From Formicarius rufipectus (taxonomy: Eukaryota; Chordata; Aves; Passeriformes; Formicariidae), in the NCBI GenBank assembly GCA_013399695.1, contig VXAU01002502.1, forward strand, positions 1,344,735-1,408,734: a stretch of DNA of 64,000 nucleotides, read 5' to 3'. The position numbers and the translations under genes are program-made. The notes below the pieces were generated by a model. The model ran no database searches and had not been told where the DNA came from. It saw only the letters and a program-made list of their open reading frames with translations. Position 1 is the first letter of the stretch, and every line of letters starts with the position of its first letter. Shown one piece after another: positions 12,280-24,800 of the stretch.

Positions 12280-14930
12280 GAATTTTTTTATGTTTCTGTC
12301 TAGAGAATATTAATAGATAAAAAAATCTATCTATCACTTCCTATTTATCTAGTTGCTTACAGGGTCCTCAGAAACAGGCTGTACTACAAAGATTTTATCC
12401 TGGAGGACTTCGAGCAACACAGGGAGCATTCAACTTTTACTGGGCCTTAACAGAATGTGTTTTTTTTTTAACCAGGAATTAACCTATATTTGAGAGCTCT
12501 TGTCCAATAAATCACACTTCCTGTCCTTGTCTGGTTCACAGAATCTGTACTGGTGTGGCAAGGTAACACAAAATTATCTCAATAGATGATCCACCTACAG
12601 TCATTCTTACAAAAGCAGTGGTTTGATTTTCAGACCGTACCATATTATGCAGAGGTGTATTAAGTTTACTAAATGCTGAGTCATGTTATAAAGTATGCAG
12701 ACCATAGAAAGAAGATGAAACATGGAAGTAACAGTGCTGGGGTCTTTTGGCCACTGCTAAAAGGACAGGATTCAGAAATATGTACAGTACACTGGCAAGC
12801 ACAAAAACAGATTAAAAGGTATGAAAAATATTTCCTGGACATGTTACTTCTTCTAAGAGACAAAGGTTTCATCATTTGAATGTGAAAGACAACAGGTTTT
12901 CATGCTTGAAATAGCCACAATTGTGATGCTTGTTAGCAACGTTTGTTGTTTCTTGGTTGCTATCAATAGTTAAGATTATTTATATCCAATCTTGTAATGT
13001 GAAATTGCTTCTCTTGCAATTTTCATATTGATTTTCATTATCAAAATAAAATATTTTAATTGTTTCTAGCTCTTTGCACTATCTGGAAAAACTCATGACA
13101 TGTTAATTAAATCCTTATGTTAATTGCCTTAAAAGCAGTTCCCACCTCAATAAATCAGGACCTTCCAAATCTGCACACTTTATTCCACTTGCAATCAATG
13201 TTAATTTCCTTTTGGTTCAGCAACTTCATTTACTTCTCTATTGAAGGTCCAATTATTTCTGATTAAAATTTCAACATATTAAAATTAATGTGATATACTA
13301 TCTATATTGTAATTCACTGTAATTTAAGTTTTATTACACTGTGATATTTGACCTTATTTTGAAATGAATCTCACAGAGTAAATACTAATATTGTTATCCC
13401 AAACTTTACTTCCTGATTTTCACATTATTCCTCTGAAATTTAGCCATGATATGTTAACACTATGAAGTTTACTTCTGATCATATGACATGGGACAAAAGA
13501 AAATTAGACACACAAAGTTATGGTTGCTTCTGCAATTATAAAAGCATGTCAGTCAGAGTCTGTGAGCTGTCATAAAATTAACATAATCACATGTTCTCCA
13601 CTTAATGAATAGTTTGATTTTACAGACCCCTTACAAAAACCTGTGAGGCTTTTAAAATGTTTCATCACTTGCCTTTTTTATTTTATTTATATTTTCCTTT
13701 ATTAACAACTCTTCTGGTAGTCTTTCATGATGTGTTGTCCTTCATTTTAACATTACGCATGTAATGAGTAACGAATTCCTAGTATTTTGTCTTAAGGCAG
13801 ATTATATAATGAGGACAACTTTTTGAAGAAGATTCTTTAATATGGGAACTTATTAAAACTGCTGTGGAAAGGAGTTTCTATGAAGTGTTTTTTGGGGTTT
13901 TTTTGTGGGATTTTTTTGGTGTTAGTTTTTTTTTTGTGTGTGTGTGTGTTTTGGTTTTTTTGTTTTGTTTGGTTGGTTTGGGTTTTTTTTAAATTTTTTT
14001 TTAAAACAAAAACTATTCAGATTTTCCTCTGTATTTGTATGTATTTGCTGTGATTCAGCATTCATTTTAATATTTTATAGTAAATGAAGTCCGATTGTAT
14101 ATTTCCAACCTTGCAACTGATGGCCTTATTTCTGCCTTATTTCCTCCTTTGCAAATTGTCTTTGTTACCTTTGTGACTTATTTTATAGATGAAATCCATT
14201 TTTGGCTTTGCCCGTCAAAGCACTGCAATCTTCTTCCTCTAATTAGCAAATTAGACATTAGTATATGCATCAGGATAAGTAGCTGAAGAAATGATGAGAG
14301 ATTTGAAGCACTCCTATGGTTAAATGACTAAGAGCTCTATGCAATTGGAGGCTTTTTGACTACATCTGACAATTTCTTTAAATCATTTGAGGGACCATTG
14401 GAGATGGATTGACACTTCATTAGGCAAACAGAGTAGAGTTCCTGGATGTATTGTATATCACTTCATTAGATGAATCAGTTTAGGTAATTCACCTGCTTTA
14501 TGTTAATATGGCCATGAAAAAGGAAAGCAGAGATAGAATTACCTGCATTCTAACTGCCAAAAGAATTAGAAAAAAATGTGTTCAGATTATTCTTACCCTA
14601 GCTCTGATAGCACTGAAGGAGGATCCCTCACACTTCCATTCTGATCTCTACACATTTATGCATCAGATAAAATTCTCTAAGGAATCCTGGCTCTAATGAG
14701 GTGAGTATTTCCCCACTGAGTTCAGTAGCTCCAAAATTTCTGAGGTTGGAATTTCTAGATAAAATCCACCGATCGCTTAAGCAAAAGTACTAAGTAACTT
14801 CAAGCACAATTTAATTTTTGCATAATAGGTCAGTTTACCATCAGAAACAAATGTTGGAGCTATTAAAATAGGCTTTTGCAAAACACTTATTATAACAGGT
14901 TTACAGCAGAGGTGGACTAAGGATTAACCG
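12280..14930. other. AT-rich DNA, no gene recognised
   Basis: Strongly AT-rich sequence, including a T-rich/TG low-complexity tract at 13887-14005. No recognisable gene or transposon was seen. Confidence 0.5.
13887..14005. repeat. T-rich low-complexity tract with (TG)n
   Basis: About 120 bases composed almost only of T and G, with runs of T broken by G and a short TG dinucleotide repeat at about 13935-13949. It resembles other T/G-rich tracts in this window (11411, 15060, 34720, 49690) and their A/C-rich complements (27586, 48545, 57590). Confidence 0.9.
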
Positions 14931-14936
14931 TTCGCC

Positions 14937-15019
14937 ATGTTTCCAGTGAAAAGCGTTAAAGGAGGAAAAGCTACAAGTCAAAATAAGAAAGGAAAAGCTA
15001 CATTAAAATCCAAAGATCA
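14937..15019 (+). CDS. Candidate first coding exon of an unnamed small gene
   Basis: An ATG in good context (gccATGt, G at -3) at 14937 opens 27 codons and ends at a perfect donor, GATCA|GTAAGT, so the exon leaves in phase 2. The peptide is short and basic (MFPVKSVKGGKATSQNKKGK, then a further seven residues ending KSKD). This is typical of a disordered N-terminus, and about a third of its residues are lysine. The preceding bases (accgttcgcc) contain two CpGs, unusual in this window and compatible with a 5' UTR. Downstream acceptors in matching phase include 15353, which would add 13 residues before a stop, and 40125, a much better exon. No protein family is recognised. It may be the start of a plus-strand gene spanning to about 58.7 kb, a short decayed gene, or chance. 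Confidence 0.33.
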
Positions 15020-15352
15020 GTAAGTAAATTCTGGATTAGGGTGTTCTGAGTAGCCTTGGGATTTTTTTTGTTTGGTTGGGTTTTGAGGGTTTTTTTCTTG
15101 TTTAAACTGTTCCAGAACTGCAAGACCCTTTTTTCCCCACCACCCCTCAGTAGATACTGTGGCTACTCAAGTTTTTATGGGTTCAAGGAATGAGGAACAT
15201 CTCGGAAAAAAAAAGCCACTGAGATTTGTTGAATACAGAGAGGCATATATGGTTTAGAAACTCTTTTCTGACAGAAAAAATAAGTTGGAAAAAAATACAA
15301 GAAGTCAGCCCATATCTGACTGTCTAGTTCTTACTTTTTTTTTCCCCCTCAG

Positions 15353-15392
15353 CTATGAAATCTTTTTAGCAGCAGTACAACACTTCATCTAA
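15353..15392 (+). other. Alternative second exon ending in a stop
   Basis: A very strong acceptor (cttactttttttttccccctcag, ending at 15352) lies 333 bases after the donor at 15020. Joined to the exon at 14937, the frame continues for 13 residues (H then YEIFLAAVQHFI) to a TAA at 15390-15392, a 40-residue product in all. The peptide looks plausible, but no donor precedes the stop. It could be the end of a microprotein, an alternative terminal exon, or an unused acceptor. Confidence 0.15.
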
Positions 15393-16557
15393 CAAGCAGT
15401 AGATTTAAAACAAAACAACAAAAAAAGCAATATTGCAGATATATGAGTGTTTACTTGGTGCTCTTAGAATGGGTCACAGGAATCACCAAGTTATTCAGAC
15501 AAATTTTATATAAGTTGTGCTTTTCAGAGAGGCACTAGAGGGCTAAGCCATAGAAAAATGGCTCTCTAAATGATAGTTTTCTGTTCATAATCATCTTCAA
15601 TCATTCCTCTTTGCTTCTCCCTTGCTCCAAGTCTAGAGTACGAATGTATTAATCTTCATGAAAAATGCAGAACAAAGTTGATACACAAACTATGTAAGTC
15701 ATACTTGAGCTCTTATGGACATTAAAACCAGTATCCCTCAGCCCTCGAGGAAGAAAAACCATCAGGAGGTAGGTAGCTACCTTCCTCCTCTTTTTATGTT
15801 CTCTATTACTTCTAGCTTGATTAGAATTCAAAGATTTTGATTATTTCTTATTTAAAAACAACAATCTAAGGTATGAAAATATTTTTGTTTGTTGATTGGG
15901 TTTTTCCCCACCTCAAACAGTTTAGTATCACAACAGACGTGCAGGTATTGAAAACAAGTTACAACCAACCATTCTTCCTGAAACTTAAAGTGCAAATCAT
16001 AACAATAAAATAAGAAAATCAGCCTGAATTGTGAGACTATGATTCCAATTGTAGACAAAAACTGCTATGCATAGCCTCAGGATATCCAGCAGTCTAGGTT
16101 TAGCATGAAGTTTTCAGTTGGCAAAAATAAAAAATAAAGCAAACAATATTACTCAGGCAAACTTGCTGATTATTTGAGTAAAGGCTTAGTAAAGCAGGCA
16201 CTGCTAGCTTAATAGTCAAAATTATGCAGCTGAGGGAACTATGAGGAAGTCTGGCCCTAACAAAATCAACTCCTCCTGCCAAAAACCTCCATTACAGTCA
16301 CTGCAGTTAATGGCCATGTAAAAAATGGGATTTATCAAAAGGAAATCCTACAGACATATCTGCAACAGTGAGGTTAACAATTGTTACTTAACACAGCTTT
16401 TGATATTTTTCAAGTAGAGAAATAAAATGTTTTCATTCCTGTCTTCTAAGTACCCTTTTCTAATGAACTTTCAACAGCTAGTTTTAACTCTTCCCTTCAA
16501 GCAAAATATTTAGCCCCAGAATATATTCCAAAACACATACAAATCAAAGTTTTAGAG

Positions 16558-16965
16558 GACTGTGTTCAGCTCTGGGGCCATCAGTATAGGAAAGCACATG
16601 GAGCTGAAGGTGTGAGTCCAGAGGAGGGCCATGAAGATTTCAGGGGGATGAAGCACCTCTCCCAGGGACACAGGCTGAGAGATTTGGGGTTGTTCAGCCT
16701 GGACAGGGCACCAGGGCAACTTTTTCGTACAGAAAGGGGGACTACAAGAATTACAGAGAGGGACTTTACACAAGGGTATATAGTAATAGTACAAAAAGGA
16801 ATGACTTCAAACTGATAAAGGGTAGGTTTAGTAAATTCTTTACTGTGAGGGTGGTGAAACACTGGAACAGGTTGCCTGGTGAAGCTGAGGATGTCTCATC
16901 CCTACAAATGTTCAAGACCAGGTTGAATGGGGCACAGTTGTAGAAAACAATTCCAGGAGCACACA
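16558..16965 (+). mobile_element. CR1 LINE fragment, 3' part
   Basis: The segment matches the 3' untranslated part of avian CR1 retrotransposons: a gctctggggcc start, the block with agaggagggccatgaag, a later block with gggttgttcagcctgg, then gtgagggtggtgaaacactg and caggttgcctggtgaagc. Plus orientation. It is 5'-truncated, as most CR1 copies are, with an internal loss around 16720-16800. The usual terminal ATTCTATGA-type short repeat is not clear. Moderately diverged from the CR1 consensus as remembered. Confidence 0.9.
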
Positions 16966-16979
16966 GCGGACATAACAAT

Positions 16980-18730
16980 CCCATTCATGTTTACAAGATA
17001 GATTTTTGCTAAGCGTAAATTTGCAAAATCTGTTATGCAGGTGCAGAATTAAGGTCAACTTTTTAAAAACAGAAGTCTTAGATATTTTTTACTGTGGCAC
17101 ATGCTTAAAACTTTGAGTCCATACTTTCAGAACCTCACTCCCAGATGCAGAAAGACCAAGCATTTTCAGCATTTTCCCCTTCCAAAAACTGTCAGCAGAC
17201 AGGTGGAAAAGTTATGGATGGACCTGTCTCTTTTTCTCCTCTGTAAATTTTTCTCCAATTTACACAGAAACAACATGAGAAAATACAAAATACACAGCAA
17301 CAAAGAAATCCTGGCACATGATCTGCAAAGAACTACAACAGTGCCTTTTCTGTGTAAGATCAGTAGTTTGGTTTGAAGGAATATGGAAAGAAACGAGGCC
17401 CAGAGAGTTTAACTCATCCAGAATCTGTTCTGACTGCATGTCCTGGACACCAGAGTGACAACAGGAGCAATCATTCTCAACCTGATTTTAACTCACTGTA
17501 CATCTTTCACTATAATAGTTAAATGTTATTCTAGGGATAGGTCACTGTTAACAACAGCAACATAATTTTCTTCTTTTTAACATAACAGTCCCAACACTTC
17601 ACAGGCAGCACTACATCTGTTAAAAACTATACTGAAGATTAAGCTTGATAAGATAAAAATCACACAAATAATAAAAGCTAAAGTAGCATGCTATGCCAAA
17701 AACTATTTCACCAAACACAATATCAAAAATCTCTTATTATTTTTGCCCCGGTATTACTGATTTTGCAAGGGGGCAATAAGCCACATCTTCCACACTCCCA
17801 AGCCTCAGGGACAAAACTTTACAGTCACAACACCTTTGTCAGCGATCAGTAACCTGCTTTCCAGGAACTGAGACCCACTTCCACATTAGTTTGTAAAAGC
17901 CTTTTGGATTTGGTCATCCAAAATAAATCAGGAATCCAGAGACTGGGATTTGTTCGGTGCCAGCACAGGATGATGGCCCCAGGCAGGGACTGGTGGATTA
18001 AGCTGGAAGCAGGGATCAGGATGGGGAGACAAAGCCAGGAGAAAGAGTTCCCAGTGCACCAAATCAGAGGGGCAACACTGGCTTAAACAGCAGGGAAAGG
18101 GGAAGTATTAGTAACTTCACCTGTAAACAGTTTTAAGGTATTTTAACTTGGGTTTTTCTGTATTAGTATAGCCTATATTTCACCTTTTTTCCTTTTCATA
18201 AATGCTAACTCACTATATTACTTAAGTAATTTTTTTAATCCTTCTTTTAGTTATTGCAGGATTATTGTTTCTTCATTTCCAGAAAATAAACATAGAAAGA
18301 GGTAAATGAAAATTTCCTTAATTTCTCAGCACATCTTTCCTGGGGAGGGGAAATCCTGACAGATTGATATGAATTTATTTTTATACCTGTATCACTACTG
18401 CTTATTTGTGCACAAAGTGCTAGATCTATAAACTGTACATAAAAAAAAAAAAAAATCAAGTTTTGGTTTATTTTTCCAACAGTGATGCTTTCAATTTAAT
18501 TATTCATACTTTGCTCACAACTTATTTTTTTCCCCTCATGTATCTATGTTAGTTGGATGATCAAGTTTAAAACAGATTTGGTAATTCAGCAATTTTGTAG
18601 AAAACAGCTGATCTCATCTCCTCATTCGTTATTAATGGCCTTCACTCTCTCAAAAAAACCCTTTTTCTTCTGAATACTGATAACTCATTGAGAGTTAAAA
18701 GAGGGATTTCAGCAGCTATGACAGAGCTAC
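16980..18730. other. Unique DNA between two CR1 copies
   Basis: No gene recognised. A 51-base splice-flanked segment (18251-18301) has a strong acceptor and a GTAAAT donor and is open in one frame, but it is too short to weigh. A 15-base A run lies at 18441-18455. Confidence 0.45.
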
Positions 18731-18734
18731 AAGG

Positions 18735-19560
18735 AGCTAGAAGACACAAAGCTGGAAGAAGTGGCTTATACTCCAGAGTGCTGGGCAGTCCTTCAGCCCT
18801 TCAGAAGAACTTTGACAGGTAGCATAGATGGGCAGAGTAGAACCTTGTGAAACTCAATAATGGCAAAGGCAGGGTCCTGCACTTGGGGAAGAATAACTTC
18901 ATGCACCAGCACGGGCTGAGGGCTTGCCTGCTGGACAGCAGATCTGTAGAGAAGGACCTGGGGGTGCTGGTGGACACGAGCCAGCAGAGTGCCCTTCTGG
19001 TGAGGAAGGCCAATGGTATCCTGGAGTGCATTAGGAAGAGCATTGACAGCAGGTCAGGGAGGGGACATCCTGTCCACCTACTCAGCTCTAGTGAGGCCAC
19101 ATCTGGAGTTCTGTTCCAGTTCTGGACTTCTCAGGACATGAGAGACATGGAGCTCTGGAGCGGGTTCAGCAACAAGCTACAGAAGATAAAGGGACTGGAG
19201 CATCAGAAAAAACTGAGGGAGCTGGACCAGATCAGCTTTGAGAAGAGATTATTGAGAGGGGGTCCTCATCAGTGTCTAAAGGGAGGTTGTCAAGAGAACA
19301 GACCAGGCTTGTCACAGTGGTGCCAATCAAAAGGATATAAGACAATGGACAGAAACTGACGCACAGGAACTTCTTTACTGTGCAATGACCAAGCACTGAA
19401 GCAGATTGCCCAGAGAGGCTGGAGTCTCCCCCACTGGAGATAATCAGGAACTATCTGGACATAATCCTGTGCAATGTGCGCTAGGATGGCCCTTCCTGAG
19501 CAGGGTGGTTGTACCAGATGACTCCCCTGTGCTCTTCTACTTACCCATTCTGTGATCTGA
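18735..19560 (+). mobile_element. CR1 LINE fragment, longest 3' copy here
   Basis: About 825 bases matching the CR1 3' region in plus orientation: cagggtcctgcacttgggg, gagaaggacctgggggtgctggtgg, gccaatggtatcctggagtgcat, gtgaggccacatctggag, ggaacttctttactgtg and the near-terminal block ending ttctgtgatctga. The 170-codon open frame at 18847-19359 is part of the element and not a host gene. There are several internal deletions, including in the block before the gtgagggtggt region. The 5' end is truncated. Confidence 0.92.
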
Positions 19561-19569
19561 CTTTAATTC

Positions 19570-21710
19570 TGGCTTTACATTTTATATGCTAGTTTTCTGT
19601 TGGGCTACCTTGCCTCTATCTACCTCTGTTTTCTCTCCCACTCCCTTTTTGTCATCTTAATTTATACTATACATATTTTCTGCCTTTGGTATTTACAGAA
19701 TACATATCCCACAGCAAAGGCTCCTATATCAGTAATAAATACTAGCACTACTAGCACTAATTGGATTCTGCAAAAAGACTGCCTAACCTAGAAGTTCTAA
19801 GCCAATTGTTATTCCTCCCTTTACTTTGTCTCTCATGAATCTCTTCTGCATAAACATCTTAAACCACTTTTTATTTCATGCTCAAAAAAAGGGAGTTTTA
19901 TTAGAAAACTACCCTCTTTACTTGTGTATGAATTACAGGACTATAAAATAAAATGAATCAGGAGAGGGGGGAAGACAAGGGGATCAATTAAAGTACGTTG
20001 ACTACACATCCCAATAACACTTCCTGAAAATCAGTTACTCAACACACAGATATTTTCTTTTCTCCTTCAGTCTGTAAAAGTTTTATGACTTGTAAAGACT
20101 TAAATAAGTGCAAGTGTGTCTTGTGCAATATAACAAGGTTCAGCCCAGCTTTGTATATATCAGTAAATATCTAGGGATGTTCTAGCCAAATTAGTAATAA
20201 TTTGAAGTTGGCACTTAATAGGGGTAGAAACATTCCACAGTGTCATTGTTTGCATTTATAAGCATTTAGTGAGCTGTGATATTTTAATTGCTTTTCCTCA
20301 AACAGTTCCCTTGCCAGATAACAGAAACAAACTGTAAGTTATATGGTCACTGTCACATTATTAGCAAATATTTGCCAGAACAAGTTAAGGACGTTTTTTC
20401 CAAAAGTAAAGACTGAAGCCTAACTGAAGGCTGACACTGAAGGCACTGCATCTTTGTCCATGATACATGCAAGTAAACCAGAGAAACATGAAGTATAAAG
20501 ATTAAAATAATAAGAAATTACAATAAGGAATATTCAGGATTAACAAAATTATTACTTACTCTATAGAAGACCAGTTACTACTATACTTTCTCCATTACCC
20601 ACAAAAGTTAAACAAGCATACAACAAAGATATTAAAGAATGTCCAAGAACATATTTTACATGATGGTGACAGGGTTGTAGTATGCTTACTAAGCCTTCAT
20701 TTTTCCTTAGTGCCTGTCCCTGGATGCCATTAAAGTACCTTTCTTGCATCTATGATTATAAAGGTCTTCAGTAAAATGAGTGTTTAGTTGTATGTGTGTT
20801 TACTGGATCACAAGGTGTTCCCACCGTCAGAAGATATGTGAAAGACAGAAATTGTGCCAAATACAGATTTCAGGGTTTGTATTTTTAAACAGCAAAGATT
20901 ATGTTTAAGGCATTTTGGCACACTAAATATTCTGGATGCAGGACCTATGAGAAATTCAGCTGCCTTTCCTTACAAATTCTGCATCCAGAATTCAGCCTGT
21001 AGAGTCTTATAACCAGTATAAGACTAAAAAAAACCTACTCTATTCAAAATCAGGATTTTCAAAGTCTGTGATAAATGTTCTGCAGGATGTTTTTAAAGAA
21101 ATGTCATATCCAGTTGAGAGAGAGAGAGAGAGAGAAATATGTGAAGGGAAAAAAAACTATCATAGACCTCACATGTTCAAACAAGTCACTGGGTATGACC
21201 TATTGTGATGCTTGTAGGCACAAGAAATAACATTTTTCTTCAGTTTAGCTAATTTTTTCTGGTAATTAATGATTCCACTATAAAAATCTCAGTAAGATAT
21301 ATGATAAAGGACTATCTAAACAATGTAGTTAGGTTACACTTAACAATGTATTTATAAGAAACACAGGTAACGGCAGCTATAGGAAATAGAGTTCATGATC
21401 CTGTCATTGCTATTAGACCACCTCTACAGATATAAACCATGACAGAAATGCAAAGGTTTTTCAGGACAGGAGTATCACAGGAAGTGTACATATGTGGAGA
21501 AAGCAAAAGGAAAAATGCAGGAGAATGAGCAATATATTCATTAAAAAAAGAGCCAAAAAAAATGCTAGAAAGGGCATGAGTCACTAGGAGAAAGATTATT
21601 AAATTTCATTTAACTTTGCAGTTTGCTTTTTAACTTGGCCTTCTTAATTTTGATCATCTACCAAAACCTACTATGCCATGCTGCTACTGACAGTAAATTT
21701 CATTTTAATT
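19570..21710. other. Unique DNA, no gene recognised
   Basis: AT-rich sequence with no recognised repeat except the GA microsatellite at 21116-21135. Confidence 0.5.
21116..21135. repeat. (GA)10 microsatellite
   Basis: Ten perfect GA units follow ccagtt and are followed by aatatgtg. Likely length-polymorphic. Confidence 0.95.
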
Positions 21711-21719
21711 ATGTTGCAG

Positions 21720-21808
21720 ATTCATTTATATGTAGATGTTCAGCATCAGATGCATAAACGCAGCGGAAGAGATTCATTGAACATCTGCCTCAGAAATTTA
21801 ACAGTCAG
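21720..21808 (+). other. Candidate exon, weak evidence
   Basis: 89 bases between a moderate acceptor (tttcattttaattatgttgcag, ending at 21719) and a good donor (AACAGTCAG|GTCAGT at 21809). Only the frame starting with the first base is open, giving IHLYVDVQHQMHKRSGRDSL and nine more complete residues. It enters in phase 0 and leaves in phase 2. Its entry phase does not match the donor at 15020, so it would need another exon before it. No family is recognised. Confidence 0.15.
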
Positions 21809-21809
21809 G

Positions 21810-24800
21810 TCAGTTCAATGTATAGTATTGTCCAACTGCCTGTTTTCTTTGTCAGATATAATTTAATTTACCTTTTCTTTTTTCCCCCAATAAAAATAAA
21901 AACATAAGCATGGAACTACATCTTCTCCTCCTTTTTACAATTATTACATAAAATTTGTAAAGATAGTAAAATAAAAAAGATTCCCCTGTTGAAAGGAGAG
22001 CTGAGGGCAATACATCGTAAATAACTCCATATTATTCATCTGGAACTAGAAACACAGCACTGAACCTTATACCAAGGGAGTGATTCATGTACTTAAACAC
22101 AAGCACCAGGTGCCATTTTCAATGCCCAAGTGTATATAAGGCATTGCAACACAAAGTCTGATTTCCTGTTCTTCTGCAGCAAGTGGAGGTGTGGGATACC
22201 TTTGGGCATCTAAACAGCCACTAGATTTGCAATTTCAAGCACTTATCATCACTTGTGAAGTGACCTGCCTATGAAAAGATGCCTTCTACTAGTAGCAGCA
22301 GGATCATTTTCATTGACATAATCTGCACTCAGAGCTACACTGAAAAGACAGCTGTGGTCAAGCTTTAGTCATATTTTATTTTGTGTTACTTCAGGGAAGT
22401 GTTATTTTATTTGCATGTTCACATTCTGCATCCACCAGGACAATATGGCTGCAGAAATACCATATTAAAAGGAAGGAGCTAGATCACCCATACAAGCAAG
22501 TATAATACCTTTAATTAGCTTCACTAATGCTAAGTGCTAATGCTGAAAATCCCAAGATTTCTATGAATAAACTGATTGAGTGCCAAGAAAAAGATCTCCT
22601 ATAATCCGACTTTGATAATTTATTTGATTTACTTGGCATCAGCTTCTCTTTTTATGTGTATGTGGGGTTTTTGTATTCCCCATTTTTTTAACTCTTTTCT
22701 TTTTTTTTTTNAACTTTTTTTTTTTTTTTTTTTTTTTTTTGGGTGGGGGGAGTGGGTGGATTGTGAGGTGTGTTTGTGCGCGTTTTTCCCGCTCAAGCTG
22801 TACAACATGTATTACAGCAGGGATGGCTACACCGGAAAGAGAAGGTATTGTCTAATTGCTGAGCCATTCTGCTATGGAATCATTCCCTCCAGCAAAGTCA
22901 CATAATGGACAACACACTTGCAACAAGTCAGATAACACAGATGACACAATGGGGCAGTGGGAGAAGGGTACAGATTCCTTGTTGGCACCTCTCAATTTCT
23001 ACTCTGGATGTCAGCTGAGCCTGGCATGTGGAACTGAGGAGTGACAGAAAAGCTGCAGCACATCAAGTTGTCATCTCTCCTCCCAGGCTACTTCTGCCAC
23101 ATGTTGGTTTTCACAGCATTTCTGCTGCTTTCCAACAACGGCACATATAGTATATATTCTACTGTTGAGTGTTAAACCAGATCAGTTTCCTCTGTATATG
23201 CTATAAAATTTAAAATTTCAAGAAAATCCTCCTGGATCCTGTGCTGACCTGTGTAACACTTCTCCTCTGAGCAAGAGAAGTGCCTTCCCAGAGAAGTCTT
23301 TCCCTCACTGCTATCAAGTGGAAAAAAACCTGTTACTCTAATTGCAGTGCTTTCCTCCTCCTTTCCCATACATTAGCAGAGTTTTTTTTGTTTATTTGTT
23401 TGGTTTTTTTTTTAATTCTTAAACCACATAACTCATGAAAAAATTATAGGATGTTGAAAGGTAAGATGAAGCTAACAGTCTGACAGAGGCAAAAGTGATC
23501 AACATGACAACAGTAAAAATTAATTCAGTTAGTAGAGCTCAGTAGGGAAAGATGGAATTCGGTTGTGAAACGAGAAAGAGACTCTAAGATTTTATCCAGG
23601 AAAGCAAGGGTCAACCCAAGTAACAAATTTTATTTTGCTGTTTTGAAAGAAGTTTTTGGACAGACATCTGACAATCTGACAATCAAACTTCAGTTGACAA
23701 CCAAACTAAGGTTACAAGCTTATTCAGTTTTAGCCTACAGTCTTTTTTTTTTAATGTGTCCCACAAAATAGTTGTGGAAGCTTCGTTTATGCAAAATAAA
23801 AACAAACAAAAACAAAAGAGAAAAAGCTAAATGAAACATACACCTATATCTTTTAACAAGTGACTTATCTTTTTATTTAGACATGAATTCTTTCTTTCTA
23901 TCAAATAAAAAAATTGTCTTATTTTAAGAGGACTCCTTATGAGAACACAGAATAATAAAATAGAAGCTTGTGAAGTACAAAACTTGATAAAATATGGGGC
24001 CAGAGTTTCTGTCATACCCTTGCAGAGCCTGAAGCATCTTGAAATTCAGAGTTCAAAGCATTTCAAATCATAGTCAGCTTTTTAGAGTTTCATGACTGTG
24101 CCCCACTTACAGCTTGACTTTGAACGTGGAAGTAGAGAACAGACAAATGTGAGCTGTCCGTGCAACAGTTAATTTTATGTATTGTTGTTGACCTCAGAAA
24201 CTCCTATCCACCTACATTCATAAAATACACCATCTCAGGCTGTGAGTGCCCCTGGGATGTACCCAACTCTGTCTCCCGGTTCTAACTGTCTGGGCCATAT
24301 CTGTCTTCCCTATGGCCTCCTGAGAAGATACCTAAGATACCAGTGATGTCTGTATAACAAGATAAGACAAGATAGTGAAGGTTTAGTCATACTTCCCTCC
24401 TTCAAAGGACTATCATTCTTTTCAGAATTAACCCATATTTCATCTTTGGACTTGAGTGTAGTGATAAAATGACATCACGGTTCAGAAAGAGAGACAATGA
24501 TATTAGTTGGAGAATTCAGACACAGAATCCTGGAGGCAGCTGCCACTCAAAGGGAAAAAAGGAAGAGAGAAGTGTAATGGATATATGGTTATCACCAAAT
24601 CCCTGCATGCTGATGAAAGCTCATTATTAATACACAAATTTCTGTTGTATGACTAAGAAATGGACACAAATTCTCAATACTAACCATAACCTTTTCCAGA
24701 CCATCAGAATCTAAGAGGTCATAATACAAAAATATATTTTCTATGTGTATCTATATATACATACATACTTTCTAGGTGAGAAGGTGTACAGCAGCCCTGA

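Noticed and set aside
12704..12818. Open segment ending in a GTATGA donor
   Set aside because: The acceptor lacks a pyrimidine tract and the open frame does not match the phase of the exon candidate at 12136.
18847..19359. 170-codon open frame on the plus strand, the longest in the window
   Set aside because: It lies wholly inside the 3' region of a CR1 element and matches known repeat sequence, so it is not a host gene.
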